Position numbers and translations under genes: made by a program
Notes under the pieces: generated by a model
Database searches by the model: none
What the model was told of the DNA's origin: nothing
What the model saw: only the letters and a program-made list of their open reading frames with translations
Origin: Uliginosibacterium gangwonense
Lineage (GTDB): Bacteria; Pseudomonadota; Gammaproteobacteria; Burkholderiales; Rhodocyclaceae
Direction: 5' to 3'
DNA: 58,944 bases
Assembly: GCA_020723855.1 (NCBI GenBank)
Contig: DYIB01000004.1
Location: 3,266 to 62,209, forward strand
Part shown: positions 8,481 to 21,398 of the stretch, one piece after another
How positions within the stretch are numbered: position 1 is the stretch's first letter
Layout: each line of letters starts with the position of its first letter

Positions 8481-9365
8481 CTATCCGAAGAACTGCAGCA
8501 GCCTTTCGGCCACTTCCCGGGGCCGCTCCTCCGGCAGGAAATGCCCGCAGTCGAGGGGCTCGCCCGTGACTTGGGCGGCTTTCTCGCGCCACAGGGCCAG
8601 CACGTCGTAATTGCGGTGCACGAAGCCGCGGCTGCCCCACAGGACGAGCAGGGGGCAGGCCACCTGCAGCTCCAGGTCGGCTTCGTCGTGCTCCAGGTCG
8701 ATGGAGGCCGCGGCCCGGTAGTCCTCGCAGGTGGCATGGATGGTCTCGGGGCGGCTGTAGCACTCGACGTATTCCCGCACCGCCTCGGCGTCGAAGGCGG
8801 TGTCGTTGCCCGCGCTCCACTTGTGCAGGCAGCTGCGCAGGAAGAACTCGGCCTCGTGCCCGATCAGCCGCTCGGGCAGGGGCGCCGGCTGGATGAGGAA
8901 GAACCAGTGGTAGTAGGCGGTGGCCATGGCCTGGTCGGTGAGCTTGAACACCGTGTGGGTGGGGACGATGTCCATGACGCAGGCGCGGGTGATGCGTTCC
9001 GCATGATCGAGGCATAGGCGGTGCGCCACGCGAGCGCCGCGGTCGTGGCCGGCTACGGCGAAGTGGTTGTGGCCCAGCCCCTCCATCAGCTCCACCAGGT
9101 CCTCGGCCATGGCGCGTTTGCTGTAGCGGGCATGGTCGGGCGAGCCGGCCGGCTTGTCGCTGTGACCGTAGCCGCGCAGGTCGGGCATGACCAGGTGGAA
9201 GTGGTCGCTCAGGAGCGGGGCCACCTTGTGCCACATGGCATGGGTCTGGGGAAAGCCGTGCAGCAGCAGCAGGGGCGGGCGGCCCTTGGCGCCGTTGTGG
9301 CGCACGAACAGGCTGACATAGCCGCAGGGGATTCTCTCGGTAACGAAGTGCTTGTCGAACAGCAT
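8481..9365 (-). CDS. Alpha/beta hydrolase, haloacetate dehalogenase-like
   Basis: A 294-residue alpha/beta hydrolase. [14 protein letters not shown] gives the oxyanion region, and [14 protein letters not shown] carries the aspartate nucleophile followed by the two arginines that bind the carboxylate in fluoroacetate dehalogenase. [16 protein letters not shown] holds the His-Trp halide pocket, DYRAAASID the pocket tyrosine, and DCGHFLPEE the catalytic histidine. The sequence thus predicts hydrolysis of 2-haloacids such as haloacetate to hydroxyacids; epoxide hydrolases share the fold but lack this set. The ATG is preceded by AGGAGG. It is the last gene of a five-gene - strand series starting at htpX. 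Activity is inferred from motifs only. Confidence 0.85.
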   Translation of the reverse strand: MLFDKHFVTERIPCGYVSLFVRHNGAKGRPPLLLLHGFPQTHAMWHKVAPLLSDHFHLVMPDLRGYGHSDKPAGSPDHARYSKRAMAEDLVELMEGLGHNHFAVAGHDRGARVAHRLCLDHAERITRACVMDIVPTHTVFKLTDQAMATAYYHWFFLIQPAPLPERLIGHEAEFFLRSCLHKWSAGNDTAFDAEAVREYVECYSRPETIHATCEDYRAAASIDLEHDEADLELQVACPLLVLWGSRGFVHRNYDVLALWREKAAQVTGEPLDCGHFLPEERPREVAERLLQFFG

Positions 9366-9407
9366 GCCGGCCTCCTGGTGCCAGGTTCATAGGGCGTGCG
9401 GTCGCGC

Positions 9408-9698
9408 CTACCGCTTGTCCGAATGGCCCAGACTCTTGTCGGGCGCCACCCGGTCGCGCACCCGCTGCTTCAGCTCCTTGATGTCGGGAAATCCACCCTC
9501 GTCCTTGCGCGACCATACCGCCTGGCCGTCGACGCGCACGGTGAACACGCCGCCGGTGCCGGGGATGATGGCCACCTCCCCCAGCTCGGTCTCGAAGGTG
9601 GTCAGCAGCTCCTGGGCCATCCAGGCGGCCCGCAGCAGCCAGCGGCACTGGGTGCAGTATTCGATATCCACGCGCGGCTTGCGTACCGGCCCGGTCAT
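9408..9698 (-). CDS. SelT/SelW/SelH (Rdx) family thioredoxin-like protein
   Basis: A 96-residue protein with the family's N-terminal strand and redox loop, VDIEYCTQCRWLLRAAW, followed by GTGGVFTVRVDG and WSRKDEGGFPDIKELKQRVRD. The CxxC motif uses two cysteines and there is no in-frame TGA, so this is the cysteine form and not a selenoprotein. A TTG codon 15 bases upstream overlaps the stop of the preceding GGDEF-EAL gene; the ATG used here is more conservative. The family has a thioredoxin-like fold and its cellular role in bacteria is not settled. It sits between the signalling protein and the hydrolase in one transcription direction. Confidence 0.8.
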   Translation of the reverse strand: MTGPVRKPRVDIEYCTQCRWLLRAAWMAQELLTTFETELGEVAIIPGTGGVFTVRVDGQAVWSRKDEGGFPDIKELKQRVRDRVAPDKSLGHSDKR

Positions 9699-11822
9699 GG
9701 CAGTGGAGGTCAATGGAGGATCTTGCGCACGGCTGCCCCACGCAGGTGGGCTTCGGCCTCCGGTGCCGCCGCCGGCGTGGCGTAGTAGAAGCCCTGGGCC
9801 ACATCGCAGCCCATCTCGCGCAGCGCGTCCACCTGGGGCGGCATCTCCACGCCTTCGGCCACCACGCGCAGGCCCAGGCTGTGGGCGAGCTGGATGATGG
9901 AGGCGGAGATCGCCTTGTCGTTGGGATCCGTGTGCACGTGGTGGATGAAGGACTTGTCGATCTTGAGGGTGTCCAGGCGGAAGCGCCGCAGGTAGGCGAG
10001 CGATGAGTAGCCGGTGCCGAAGTCGTCCACGGAAAAGCGCACGCCCAGCTCGTTGAGATGGCTGAGCGCCCGCTCGGTCTGCTCGGTGTCGCGCATCAGC
10101 ATGCTCTCCGTGAGCTCCAGCTCGATCACGTCGGGCGGCAGGCTTACCGCGGCCAGGGTTTTCTGCAGCGCCGCTGCCAGGCTGTCATCGGTGAACTGGC
10201 GCGGCGAGAGATTGATGGCCATGCGGCAGTCCTCGCTTACCAGGCGCAGGTCGCGCCACTCGCGCAACTGGCGGCAGGCGGTGTCGATGATCCAGGAGCC
10301 GACACTGGTGATGCCGCCGTTTTCCTCCAGCAGGGGGATGAACATGGTGGGCGGCACCGGCCCGGCGACGCTGCTGTGCCAGCGGGCCAGGGCCTCGAAG
10401 CCGACAATGCGCCCGGTGGCAAGATCGATCTGGGGCTGGTAGTGCAGCGCCAGCTCGTTGCGGCTCAGGGCATGGCGCAGGTCCTGCTCCAGCATCATGC
10501 GCGCCTCGGCGCGGGCGTTCATTTCCGCCGTGTAGAAGCGGTAGGCGTTGCGGCCTTCCGACTTGGCCCGGTACATGGCGATATCGGCGGCCTTGAGCAG
10601 GCTGCCGGCGTCGGTCCCGCTGTCGGGGTAGGTGGCGATGCCGATGCTGGTGGTGACCACGATCTCGGCGCCCTCGATGCGAAACGGCTCGCGGAAGGCG
10701 TTGATGATCTTGCGCGCGCTCAGGGCGGCATCCTCCGGGTCGTCCAGCTCCTCCAGGATGACGGTGAATTCGTCTCCGCCCAGGCGGCATACCACGTCGG
10801 TCAGGCGCACGCACTGGCGCAGGCGCGCCGATACCTCCTGCAGCAGCCGGTCGCCGGCGTCGTGGCCCAGGGAGTCGTTGATCTGTTTGAAGCGGTCCAG
10901 GTCGAGAAACAACAGGGCCACGTGCTTGAAGCTGCGGTTGCAGCGCGCCAGGGCGCGCTGCAGCGCCTGGCGGAAGCCGCTGCGGTTGGCCAGGCCGGTC
11001 AGGTGGTCGGTGCTGATCTGGCGGCGCAGCTGCTCCTCCAGGCCCTTGCGCGCGGAAATGTCCTGGAACACCAGGACGACCCCGGGGCGCGGGCCGAGCA
11101 GTGGCGAGCAGCAGGCCATGACGGGGAACTTGCCCCGGGCGGCGGTGCAGAACTCGGCTTCCTCCAGGCGGACTTCCCGCTTCTCCTCCCAGGCGCGGTA
11201 CATGGCCGTCTGGCGCCAGCCGCCCGCCTCGGCGGGGAAGAAGGCGCTGTGGCTCTGGCCGATGAGCTGGTCGGCGCTGACCCCCAGCAGGCGCAGGGCC
11301 GCCGGGTTGGCGAAGCGCACGGTGCCCTCCGGGTCGAAGCGGATGATGCCCTCGCCGGCGGCATCGAGGATGGATTCGTAGTAGCTGCGCTGGGCCTCCA
11401 GCCGGTCGCGCGCCCGGCGCAGCTCCTGGCGCTGCCGGTCGTACTCCAGCAGCAGGGACACCTTGGCGCGCAGCATGGCCGGGTTGACCGGCTTCTGGAT
11501 ATAGTCGATGGCGCCCGACTGGTAACCCTTGAGGATGGCGTCCTCGTCGCTGTGGTAGGCGGTGATGAACAGGATGGGCACATGGCGGGTGCGCCGGGCG
11601 CTGCGCATCAGGCGCGCCACCTCGTAGCCGTCCATGCGCGGCATCTGCACATCCAGCAGCACCAGGGAAACATTGTGTTCCAGGAGGAAGCGCAAGGCCT
11701 CTTCGCCGGATCTGGCCTTCACCACTTCGATGGCCGGGTCCTCCAGGGTCGCCTCCAGGGCGGCCAGGTTCTCCGGCCGGTCGTCCACCAGAAGCACTTT
11801 CTGGCGTTCGTGGCCGTCGTCC

Positions 11823-14519
<2,697 letters not shown>

Positions 14520-14523
14520 GGGC

Positions 14524-15402
14524 TCATTGCGCCGCCTGCAGGGCGGCGATGCGCTCTTCCAGGGGCGGGTGGCTGGCGAACAGGCGGCTGAGGCCGTGGC
14601 GCACATGGCCCGAGATGCCGAAGGCCGCCAGGCGCGGCGGGAGTTCTCTTTCTTCCTGGGCCGCCTTGAGCCGCTCCAGGGCCGCGATCATTTTGCCGCG
14701 CCCGGCCAGGCGCGCGCTGCCCGCGTCGGCCCGGAACTCCCGGTGGCGCGAGAAAGCCATGACGACCATGGTGGCCAGGATGCCCAGCACGATCTCCAGG
14801 GCGATGTAGGTGATGAAATAGCCGGCGCCGGGGCCGTTCTCGCTCTTGAACACCGCCCGGTCCACCACGTGACCGACGGCGCGGGCGATGAAGATCACGA
14901 AGGTGTTCAGCACCCCCTGGATCAGCGCCAGGGTGACCATGTCGCCGTTGGCCACGTGGGACACCTCGTGGCCGATCACCGCTTCCGCCTCGTCGCGCGT
15001 CATGCGCTGCAGCAGGCCGGCGGATACGGCCACCAGCGCCTTGTTGCGGTTCATGCCCGTGGCAAAGGCGTTCACCTCCGCCGCCGGATAGACCGCCACC
15101 TCGGGCATGCCGATGCCCGCCGCCCGGGCGTGGCGCCGCACCGTGTCCAGCAGCCAGGCTTCCGTGCCATTGCGCGGCGTGTCGATGACCTGGGCCCCCA
15201 CCGCCCGTTTCGCCGACCACTTGGAGATCGCCAGGGAAATCAAGGCGCCGCCGAAGCCGAATACGGCGGCGAAGGCCAGCAGGGCGCCCAGGTTCAGGCC
15301 CTGGGCCGTGAGATAGCGATCAAGGCCCAGGGCGCTCACCACTACCGAGAGGGTGACCAGGATCGCCAGGTTGGTGATCAGGAACAGAAAAACCCGCTTC
15401 AT
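14524..15402 (-). CDS. htpX: Membrane zinc metalloprotease HtpX (M48B)
   Basis: A 292-residue protein, the usual HtpX length. Two N-terminal membrane helices ([18 protein letters not shown] and a second one near residues 35-55) are followed by EVNAFATG, the zinc motif HEVSH near residue 144, two more membrane helices, and a downstream [10 protein letters not shown] segment with the third zinc ligand region. HtpX degrades misfolded inner-membrane proteins alongside FtsH. The start is the ATG giving MKRVFLFL; the frame extends 8 codons upstream without a better site. It heads the - strand series, so its promoter must lie in the 202-base divergent region shared with the DUF1326 gene, which contains AT-rich sequence around TATAAAGAGG. 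Confidence 0.93.
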   Translation of the reverse strand: MKRVFLFLITNLAILVTLSVVVSALGLDRYLTAQGLNLGALLAFAAVFGFGGALISLAISKWSAKRAVGAQVIDTPRNGTEAWLLDTVRRHARAAGIGMPEVAVYPAAEVNAFATGMNRNKALVAVSAGLLQRMTRDEAEAVIGHEVSHVANGDMVTLALIQGVLNTFVIFIARAVGHVVDRAVFKSENGPGAGYFITYIALEIVLGILATMVVMAFSRHREFRADAGSARLAGRGKMIAALERLKAAQEERELPPRLAAFGISGHVRHGLSRLFASHPPLEERIAALQAAQ

Positions 15403-15604
15403 GCGTGTTTCACTCCTCCGAGGCAACGCCCGTTTGACAGGCTGCGACGGGTTTGATTCGCGCGGTCGGGTAGGCGCATGCCTCCGCGCGGACTATAAAG
15501 AGGAAATATCTCCTTTTTTACCACGGCGACCCTGGAAGAACCGCGGCGCGGCATGTGTCTTTGGGCCGCCGATTCCCCAACCCCACAGAGAGAGGAGAAG
15601 AATC

Positions 15605-16207
15605 ATGGCTTATACCCTCGAGGGACGTCTTCTGGAAGTATGCACGTGCAAGACCCTGTGCCCCTGCTGGGTGGGCGAGGACCCCGATTTCGGCACCTGC
15701 GACGGGATGCTGGCGTGGCATTTCGACAAGGGCAATATCGACGGCGTCGACGTGGCGGGTTTGACCTTTGGCCTTCTATGCCATATCCCCGGCAATGTCC
15801 TGAAGGGCAACTGGCGGGTGGTGGCCTATCTAGATGAGAAGGCCACCAAGGAGCAGGAAGAAGCGATTCTAGGAGTCTTTACCGGCAAGAAGGGCGGACC
15901 GGTGGCCGACCTGGCGCAGCTCGTGGGCGAGGTGGTCGGCGTGGAGCGCGCCAGGATCAGCTTCGAGGTGGACAAGGCCAAGGGAAAACTTCGGGTTGGC
16001 GATGCCGTGGCGGCCGATCTCGAACCCTTCAAGGGCACCGGCGATCTGCCGACGGCCTTGAGCGACACCGTGTTCTCGACCATTCCCGGCTCCCCCGCCT
16101 ACGTGGGCAAGGCGCCCATGTACAAGGCGAACCACCCGGCGCTGGGAATCAAGGTGGACTTGCAGGGACACAACGCGATCCAAGGGTCGTTCCGCTTCAC
16201 CGCTTGA
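15605..16207 (+). CDS. DUF1326 domain-containing protein
   Basis: A 200-residue soluble protein of the DUF1326 family. The N-terminus carries the family's cysteine pattern, CTCKTLCPCWVG, then GTCDG, and later GLLCHIPGN; these could bind metal or heme or be redox active, but the function is not established. AGAGAGGAGAAG precedes the ATG. The next gene encodes a DUF2182 membrane protein. DUF1326 and DUF2182 genes are often neighbours, which suggests a joint function. No signal peptide is visible, so it is probably cytoplasmic. Confidence 0.9.
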   Translation: MAYTLEGRLLEVCTCKTLCPCWVGEDPDFGTCDGMLAWHFDKGNIDGVDVAGLTFGLLCHIPGNVLKGNWRVVAYLDEKATKEQEEAILGVFTGKKGGPVADLAQLVGEVVGVERARISFEVDKAKGKLRVGDAVAADLEPFKGTGDLPTALSDTVFSTIPGSPAYVGKAPMYKANHPALGIKVDLQGHNAIQGSFRFTA

Positions 16208-16231
16208 ACGCGATGTGACGCTTGCCGCGTA

Positions 16232-16263
16232 GCGGCCTCCCGTTCCCTGGAGCGGGAGGCCGC
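16232..16263 (+). terminator. 11-bp hairpin between DUF1326 and DUF2182 genes
   Basis: Arms GCGGCCTCCCG and CGGGAGGCCGC are exact complements around a 10-base loop. No T-run follows, so it may be a partial terminator, an attenuator or an RNA-processing site that sets the ratio of the two genes. Confidence 0.4.
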
Positions 16264-16281
16264 AGTGCGGTCGTCCATTCC

Positions 16282-17064
16282 ATGAAACCGCTCGTCCACC
16301 GCAACCTCTTCCTCCCGGCGTTGGCGGGCCTGATCGTGCTCGCCTGGCTGGCTCTTTGGCTGTGGGAGCGCTCGCCCTATGGCCGCTATCTCAGTCACGC
16401 GCAGCTGGGAGCCCTGAGCCTGGCGGACGGCGTGGGACCGGTCCTGGTCCAGGCCATACTCTACGTGGGCGGCTGGATGCTGATGACAGTGGCCATGATG
16501 CTGCCGACGGCGCTGCCCCTGATCGAGATCTTTCGCCGCCTCGCGCGGCAGCGGGCCGACCGGGCCCGGCTTGTGACCCTGGTGATCCTGGGTTACCTGG
16601 GCGTGTGGCTCGCGTTCGGTGTTGCGGCCCACTTGTTCGATCTGGCACTGCACCAGGCGTTCAACCGCCAATACTGGCTGCAGGCGAACCAATGGGTTTT
16701 CGGCGCCGCGCCCTTGCTTGCGGCCGGCGCTTTTCAGTTCTCGTCCCTCAAGTACCGCTGTCTCGACAAGTGCCGCGCGCCCCTGGCCTTCGTCATCCAG
16801 CACTGGAGCGGCGGCAGCCCGCCGGCCCAGGCCCTGCGGCTCGGGGCCCATCACGGCCTGTTCTGCGTCGGATGCTGCTGGGCGCTGATGCTGCTGATGT
16901 TCGCCGTGGGCACCGGCAACGTGGGCTGGATGCTGGCGCTGGGGGCGCTGATGGCGGTGGAGAAGAACGCCCCCTGGGGGCGCCGGCTGAGCGCGCCCCT
17001 GGGCGTGGCGCTGCTCGGCTGGGGTGGGCTGATCGTGCTCAATCATGCCTGGTCGTGGCAGTGA
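16282..17064 (+). CDS. DUF2182 integral membrane protein
   Basis: A 260-residue protein with about six membrane segments. It shows DUF2182 signatures: MTVAMMLPTALPLIEIF in an early helix, KYRCLDKCRAPL in a loop near residue 155, and GLFCVGCCWALMLLMF near residue 195, followed by MAVEKNAPWG. The cysteine clusters in loop and helix suggest metal binding or thiol chemistry at the membrane; the function is unknown. The start is the ATG giving MKPLVHRN; a further 20 in-frame codons upstream run through the hairpin and are unlikely. It pairs with the upstream DUF1326 gene. Confidence 0.88.
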   Translation: MKPLVHRNLFLPALAGLIVLAWLALWLWERSPYGRYLSHAQLGALSLADGVGPVLVQAILYVGGWMLMTVAMMLPTALPLIEIFRRLARQRADRARLVTLVILGYLGVWLAFGVAAHLFDLALHQAFNRQYWLQANQWVFGAAPLLAAGAFQFSSLKYRCLDKCRAPLAFVIQHWSGGSPPAQALRLGAHHGLFCVGCCWALMLLMFAVGTGNVGWMLALGALMAVEKNAPWGRRLSAPLGVALLGWGGLIVLNHAWSWQ

Positions 17065-17089
17065 GGGCGGCCGCCATCGGGGTGCGACC

Positions 17090-17305
17090 ATGAACCTGCG
17101 CGCTCTGATCATCGCGGCGCTGGCGATGTTTGCGGCGTCGGCGTGGCCCCACCAGGTTGCCGACCCGGCCGACGAGCTGCCCCTGTGGCAGATCCTGGCA
17201 GTGGCCGCCGCAGTGCTCCTCGGCTGGGCAGTTGCGCCTTTGCTCAGGCGGTTGCGCCGGCGGCGGCCGAGACCAGTCGATGACGATCCCGCGAGGCAGC
17301 GGTGA
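17090..17305 (+). CDS. Small membrane protein of unknown function
   Basis: A 71-residue protein. An N-terminal hydrophobic stretch (LIIAALAMFAASAW) could be a signal anchor or signal peptide; it is followed by a short polar part (PADELPLWQ), a second hydrophobic segment (ILAVAAAVLLGWAVAPLL) and an arginine-rich tail (RRLRRRRPRP). The gene starts 25 bases after the DUF2182 gene and its stop overlaps the GTG of the next MFS gene, which argues that it is real and co-translated. I do not recognise a family. Confidence 0.65.
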   Translation: MNLRALIIAALAMFAASAWPHQVADPADELPLWQILAVAAAVLLGWAVAPLLRRLRRRRPRPVDDDPARQR

Positions 17306-18498
17306 CCCACCCCCGTCCGTCGCGCATCCTGCCGGTCATCATCGTGTCGCAATTCGCCGGCACGTCCCTGTGGTTTGCCGGCAACGCCGTGCTACCCGAT
17401 CTACAGCGCCAGTGGGGGCTCGCGCCCGATGTGCTGGGCTATGTCACTTCCGCGGTGCAGCTGGGATTCATCACAGGCACCCTGACGTTCGCCTTCTTCA
17501 CCGTCGCCGACCGGTTCTCGCCGCGCAAGGTGTTCCTGCTGTGCTCGCTGTTCGGGGCCACGACCAACCTTGGGGTGTATGTCCTGGCCGAGGGTCTGGC
17601 GGGGCTGCTCGTGCTGCGCTTCCTCACCGGTTTCTTCCTGGCGGGCATCTATCCGGTGGGCATGAAGATCGCCACCGGCTGGTATCAGCGCGGCCTGGGC
17701 AACGCCCTCGGACTGCTGGTCGGCGCGCTGGTGGTGGGTACGGCCTTTCCCCATCTGCTCAGGGCCGCCGGGCAACGCCTGCCATGGGAGGCGGTCACCG
17801 TCGCCGTGTCCCTCGTCGCCTTGGGCGGCGGCCTGCTGATGCTATGGCTCGTGCCCGACGGCCCCTATCTCGTCAAGGGCACGAGGTTCGATCCGAAGGC
17901 GCTCGCGGTGATTTTCCGCTCGCGCGCATTCCGCGCCTCGGCCTTCGGCTATTTCGGTCACATGTGGGAGCTCTATGCCTTCTGGGCCTTTGTCCCCGTG
18001 GTGCTGGCCGCCCATGGGGCGCAAAGCGGGGCAGGCGCCCTGAACGTTTCCCTCTGGGCCTTCATCGTCATCGCCGCCGGCGCCTTCGGCTGTGCGGGGG
18101 GAGGCGTCGCGTCGCTGCGGGTGGGCAGTGCCCCCGTCGCCTTCGCCCAGCTCGCCGCCTCGGGGCTGTGCTGCGTCATCTCGCCCCTGATGTTCCATGC
18201 ACCCACGCCGGTCTTTCTGGCTTTCCTGGTCTTCTGGGGCATCACCGTGGTCGGCGACTCGCCCCAGTTCTCGGCCCTCAATGCCCAGAACGCGCCGGCC
18301 GGGCTGGTGGGCTCCGCCCTTACTATCGCCAATTGCATCGGCTTTGCCATCACCATCTTCAGCATCCAGCTGCTCAACGTCCTCGCCCAGGGGCTGAGCG
18401 CCGACTATCTTTTCCTGGCCCTGGCGATCGGCCCGCTGTTGGGCCTGCTCGCGCTACGGCCCATCCTGCGCCCGGCGCGAGCTTACGGGACGCCCTGA
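17302..18498 (+). CDS. MFS transporter
   Basis: A 398-residue 12-helix protein of the major facilitator superfamily with a GTG start that overlaps the stop of the small membrane protein. Shared motifs with the transporter at 4765-5976 (AGIYPVGMK, GHMWELYA, GDSPQFSALNAQ against DSAQFSAAIAE, and a FAITIFSIQLLN-type late helix) show that the two are paralogues. It ends the DUF1326-DUF2182 unit and converges on acnA with 18 bases between stops. The substrate is unknown; the neighbours hint at metal or thiol handling, but that is only guilt by association. Confidence 0.9.
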   Translation: MTHPRPSRILPVIIVSQFAGTSLWFAGNAVLPDLQRQWGLAPDVLGYVTSAVQLGFITGTLTFAFFTVADRFSPRKVFLLCSLFGATTNLGVYVLAEGLAGLLVLRFLTGFFLAGIYPVGMKIATGWYQRGLGNALGLLVGALVVGTAFPHLLRAAGQRLPWEAVTVAVSLVALGGGLLMLWLVPDGPYLVKGTRFDPKALAVIFRSRAFRASAFGYFGHMWELYAFWAFVPVVLAAHGAQSGAGALNVSLWAFIVIAAGAFGCAGGGVASLRVGSAPVAFAQLAASGLCCVISPLMFHAPTPVFLAFLVFWGITVVGDSPQFSALNAQNAPAGLVGSALTIANCIGFAITIFSIQLLNVLAQGLSADYLFLALAIGPLLGLLALRPILRPARAYGTP

Positions 18499-18516
18499 GC
18501 CGGCCCCTGGATCTTC

Positions 18517-21216
18517 CTACGCCGCCGCCAGCAGCTGCCTGAGCACGTACGGCAGGATGCCGCCATGCAGGTAGTAATCCACCTCGATGGCGGTATCGAT
18601 GCGGCACAGCACCTTGATCTCCTCCCGGGCGCCGTTGGCGCGGGTGATGGCCAGGGTCAGGTCCCGCTGCGGCTCGAGGTTTTCGTCGATGCCCAGCACG
18701 TCGAAGGTCTCGTCGCCCTTCAGGTGCAAGGTGTCGATGCTGTCCTTGCCCTTGAACTGCAGCGGCAGCACGCCCATGCCCACCAGGTTGGAGCGGTGGA
18801 TGCGCTCGAAGCTGCGGGCGATGACGGCGCGCACCCCGAGCAGCTGTGTGCCCTTGGCCGCCCAGTCGCGGCTGGAGCCGGTGCCGTACTCCTCGCCCGC
18901 CAGCACCACGGTCGGGATGCCGCGCTTCTGGTACTCCGAGGCCGCCTCGAACACCGTCGTCTGCCTGCCCTCGAACAGGGTGTAGCCGCCCTCGATGCGC
19001 GAGCCGTCCTCCTTGGGCGGCAGCATCAGGTTCTTGATGCGCACATTGGCGAAGGTGCCGCGGATCATGACCTCGTGGTTGCCGCGCCGGGACCCGTAGG
19101 AGTTGAAGGCGGCCAGCTGCACCCCCTGTTCCATGAGCCACTTGCCCGCCGGCGTGGCGGGCTTGAAGGACCCCGCCGGCGAGATGTGGTCGGTGGTGAC
19201 GGAATCGCCCAGCATCAGGAGAGGCTTGGCGCCGCGGATGTCGGCCACCCCGCCCGGCTGCATGTCGAAGTCATCGAAGAAGGGCGGCCGGGCGATGTAG
19301 GTGGACTTGGGCCAGTCATAGACCTGGCCGCTCGGCGCCGGGATGTTGTTCCACAGGTCGTGGTCCCTGGTGAGATCGCTGTAGAGCCGGCGGAAGGTTT
19401 CCGGGTCCATGGCGTACTTCATGCACGCCTCGATCTCCTGGCTGCCGGGCCAGATGTCGCCGATCCACACCTCGGTGCCGTCCTTGTCCCGGCCCACCGG
19501 CTCGGTCATCAAGTCCTTCAGCACCGTGCCGGCCAGGGCATAGGCCACCACCAGGGGCGGCGAGGCGAGGAAGTTGGCGCGGATGTTGGGATGGATGCGC
19601 GCCTCGAAATTGCGGTTGCCCGACAGCACCGCCGCGCACACCAGGTCGTGGGCGGTGATGGCCTCGTCGATGGATTCCGCCAGCGGGCCGGCGTTGCCGA
19701 TGCAGGTGGTGCAGCCGTAGGCGGCAACGGTGAAGCCCAGCTGCTCCAGGTAGGGCAGCAGCCCGGCGCGCTGGAGATACTCGGTCACCACCCGGGATCC
19801 GGGCGCCAGCGAAGTCTTGATGTGGGGCTTGACCGTCAGGCCGCGCTCCACCGCCTTCTTGGCCAGCAGGCCGGCGGCGATGAGCACGCTGGGATTGGAG
19901 GTGTTGGTGCAGGAGGTGATGGCGGCGATCAGCACGTCGCCCGAGCCGATGTCGATGCCATCCCGGGTCTTGAAGCGCTGGTCCAGCTCCGCGGCGCGCT
20001 TGCCGAAGCCGTTCTCCGCCACCGGCGCGGCGAACAGGTCGCGGAACTTGGCCTTGACGTGGCCGATCTCGATGCGGTCCTGGGGCCGCTTCGGCCCCGC
20101 CAGGGAGGGCGCGACGTCGTACAGGTCGAGGGTGAGCACCTTGGTATATTCCACCTGGCCCGCCTTGGGCATGCCGAACATGCCCTGGGCCTTGAAGTAG
20201 GCGGCGAAGGCGTCCACCTCCGCGTCGCTGCGTCCCGTGCCGCGCAGGAAGTCCACGGTCGCCTGGTCGATGGGGAAGAAGCCCATGGTGGCGCCGTACT
20301 CGGGCGCCATGTTGGCTATCGTCGCCCGGTCGGTCACTGTCAGGTTGGCGGCGCCCTCGCCGAAGAACTCGACGAACTTGCCCACCACCTTTTCCTTGCG
20401 CAGCATCTCGGTGATGGTGAGCACCAGGTCGGTGGCGGTGACGCCTTCGCGCAGCCGGCCGGTCAGCTCGACGCCGATGACGTCGGGGGTGAGGAAGTAC
20501 ACCGGCTGGCCCAGCATGCCCGCTTCCGCCTCGATGCCGCCCACGCCCCAGCCGACCACGCCGGCACCGTTGATCATGGTGGTGTGGGAATCGGTGCCCA
20601 CCAGGGTGTCCGGGAAGTACAGCTCGCCGCGCCGCTGCACGCCGCGGAACAGGTACTCCAGGTTCACCTGGTGCACGATGCCGATGCCCGGCGGCACCAC
20701 CTTGAAGGTGTCGAAGGCCTGCATGCCCCACTTCATGAACTGGTAGCGCTCGAAGTTGCGCTCGAACTCCAGCTCCATGTTCTTGCGCAGCGCCTCCTTG
20801 GAGCCGTAGTAGTCGATCTGCACCGAGTGGTCCACCACCAGGTCCACCGGCACCAGGGGCTCGATGGTCTTGGGATTCCTGCCCAGCTTGGCGGCGACGT
20901 CGCGCATGGCGGCCAGGTCGCATAGCAGCGGCACGCCGGTGAAGTCCTGCAGCACCACGCGCGCCACGACGAAGGGGATCTCTTCCGTGCGCGCCGCCGT
21001 CGGCCCCCAGTTGGCCAGCTGGCGCACGTGCTCTTCGGTGACCTTCTTGCCGTCGCAGTTGCGCAGCACCGCCTCCAGGACGATGCGCAGCGATACCGGC
21101 AGCCGCGACACCTTGCCCACGCCCGCTTCTTCCAGGGCGGGCAGGCTGTAGAACTTCCCGGTCCTGCCGGAGCCCGGCCGGAACTCGCGCAGGGTGTTGA
21201 ACAGGTTGTGGCTCAT
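18517..21216 (-). CDS. acnA: Aconitate hydratase A
   Basis: An 899-residue aconitase of the AcnA/IRP type. The three cluster cysteines are in [12 protein letters not shown] and [13 protein letters not shown], and the C-terminal swivel domain carries [10 protein letters not shown] and the substrate-binding arginines in [12 protein letters not shown]. It interconverts citrate and isocitrate using a 4Fe-4S cluster in the cytoplasm. The ATG giving MSHNLFNTL is preceded by AAAGGAAAAG; 33 further in-frame codons upstream run through low-complexity repeat sequence and are rejected. Many proteobacteria keep both AcnA (stress/stationary) and AcnB (main TCA enzyme), as here. Confidence 0.95.
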   Translation of the reverse strand: MSHNLFNTLREFRPGSGRTGKFYSLPALEEAGVGKVSRLPVSLRIVLEAVLRNCDGKKVTEEHVRQLANWGPTAARTEEIPFVVARVVLQDFTGVPLLCDLAAMRDVAAKLGRNPKTIEPLVPVDLVVDHSVQIDYYGSKEALRKNMELEFERNFERYQFMKWGMQAFDTFKVVPPGIGIVHQVNLEYLFRGVQRRGELYFPDTLVGTDSHTTMINGAGVVGWGVGGIEAEAGMLGQPVYFLTPDVIGVELTGRLREGVTATDLVLTITEMLRKEKVVGKFVEFFGEGAANLTVTDRATIANMAPEYGATMGFFPIDQATVDFLRGTGRSDAEVDAFAAYFKAQGMFGMPKAGQVEYTKVLTLDLYDVAPSLAGPKRPQDRIEIGHVKAKFRDLFAAPVAENGFGKRAAELDQRFKTRDGIDIGSGDVLIAAITSCTNTSNPSVLIAAGLLAKKAVERGLTVKPHIKTSLAPGSRVVTEYLQRAGLLPYLEQLGFTVAAYGCTTCIGNAGPLAESIDEAITAHDLVCAAVLSGNRNFEARIHPNIRANFLASPPLVVAYALAGTVLKDLMTEPVGRDKDGTEVWIGDIWPGSQEIEACMKYAMDPETFRRLYSDLTRDHDLWNNIPAPSGQVYDWPKSTYIARPPFFDDFDMQPGGVADIRGAKPLLMLGDSVTTDHISPAGSFKPATPAGKWLMEQGVQLAAFNSYGSRRGNHEVMIRGTFANVRIKNLMLPPKEDGSRIEGGYTLFEGRQTTVFEAASEYQKRGIPTVVLAGEEYGTGSSRDWAAKGTQLLGVRAVIARSFERIHRSNLVGMGVLPLQFKGKDSIDTLHLKGDETFDVLGIDENLEPQRDLTLAITRANGAREEIKVLCRIDTAIEVDYYLHGGILPYVLRQLLAAA

Positions 21217-21259
21217 GAACTTTTCCTTTCTCTTGTTTAACCCTAGAAACCTCAATTGA

Positions 21260-21395
21260 AACCGCTTTAAACGCAAAGATCGCAAAGACGCCAAGGACGC
21301 AAAGAAGATCCTCACCCGGTGGGTGGATGGAACTGCTTGGGGATTTTCCTTTGCAGTCTTTGCGATACTTTGCGTTCTTTGCGTTATCTGCGGTT
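21260..21395. repeat. Inverted array of ACGCAAAG-type short repeats
   Basis: The left arm (to about 21310) has ACGCAAAG, ATCGCAAAG, ACGCCAAGG and ACGCAAAG units; the right arm (from about 21342) carries the complementary units, e.g. TTTGCG repeated four times. Both arms begin on the outside with AACCGC. The whole would fold into a long imperfect hairpin in the gap between the DUF3617 gene and acnA. The layout is the same as that of the element between sucB and lpdA, with a related unit. Confidence 0.7.
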
Positions 21396-21398
21396 AGG

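Noticed and set aside
9408-9713. Selenocysteine form of the SelW-like protein
   Set aside because: The redox motif is CTQC with two cysteine codons and there is no in-frame TGA.
14520-14606. ATG start of the hybrid kinase inside htpX
   Set aside because: It would overlap htpX by 83 bases and add non-conserved residues before the first membrane segment; a TTG or GTG after the htpX stop fits better.
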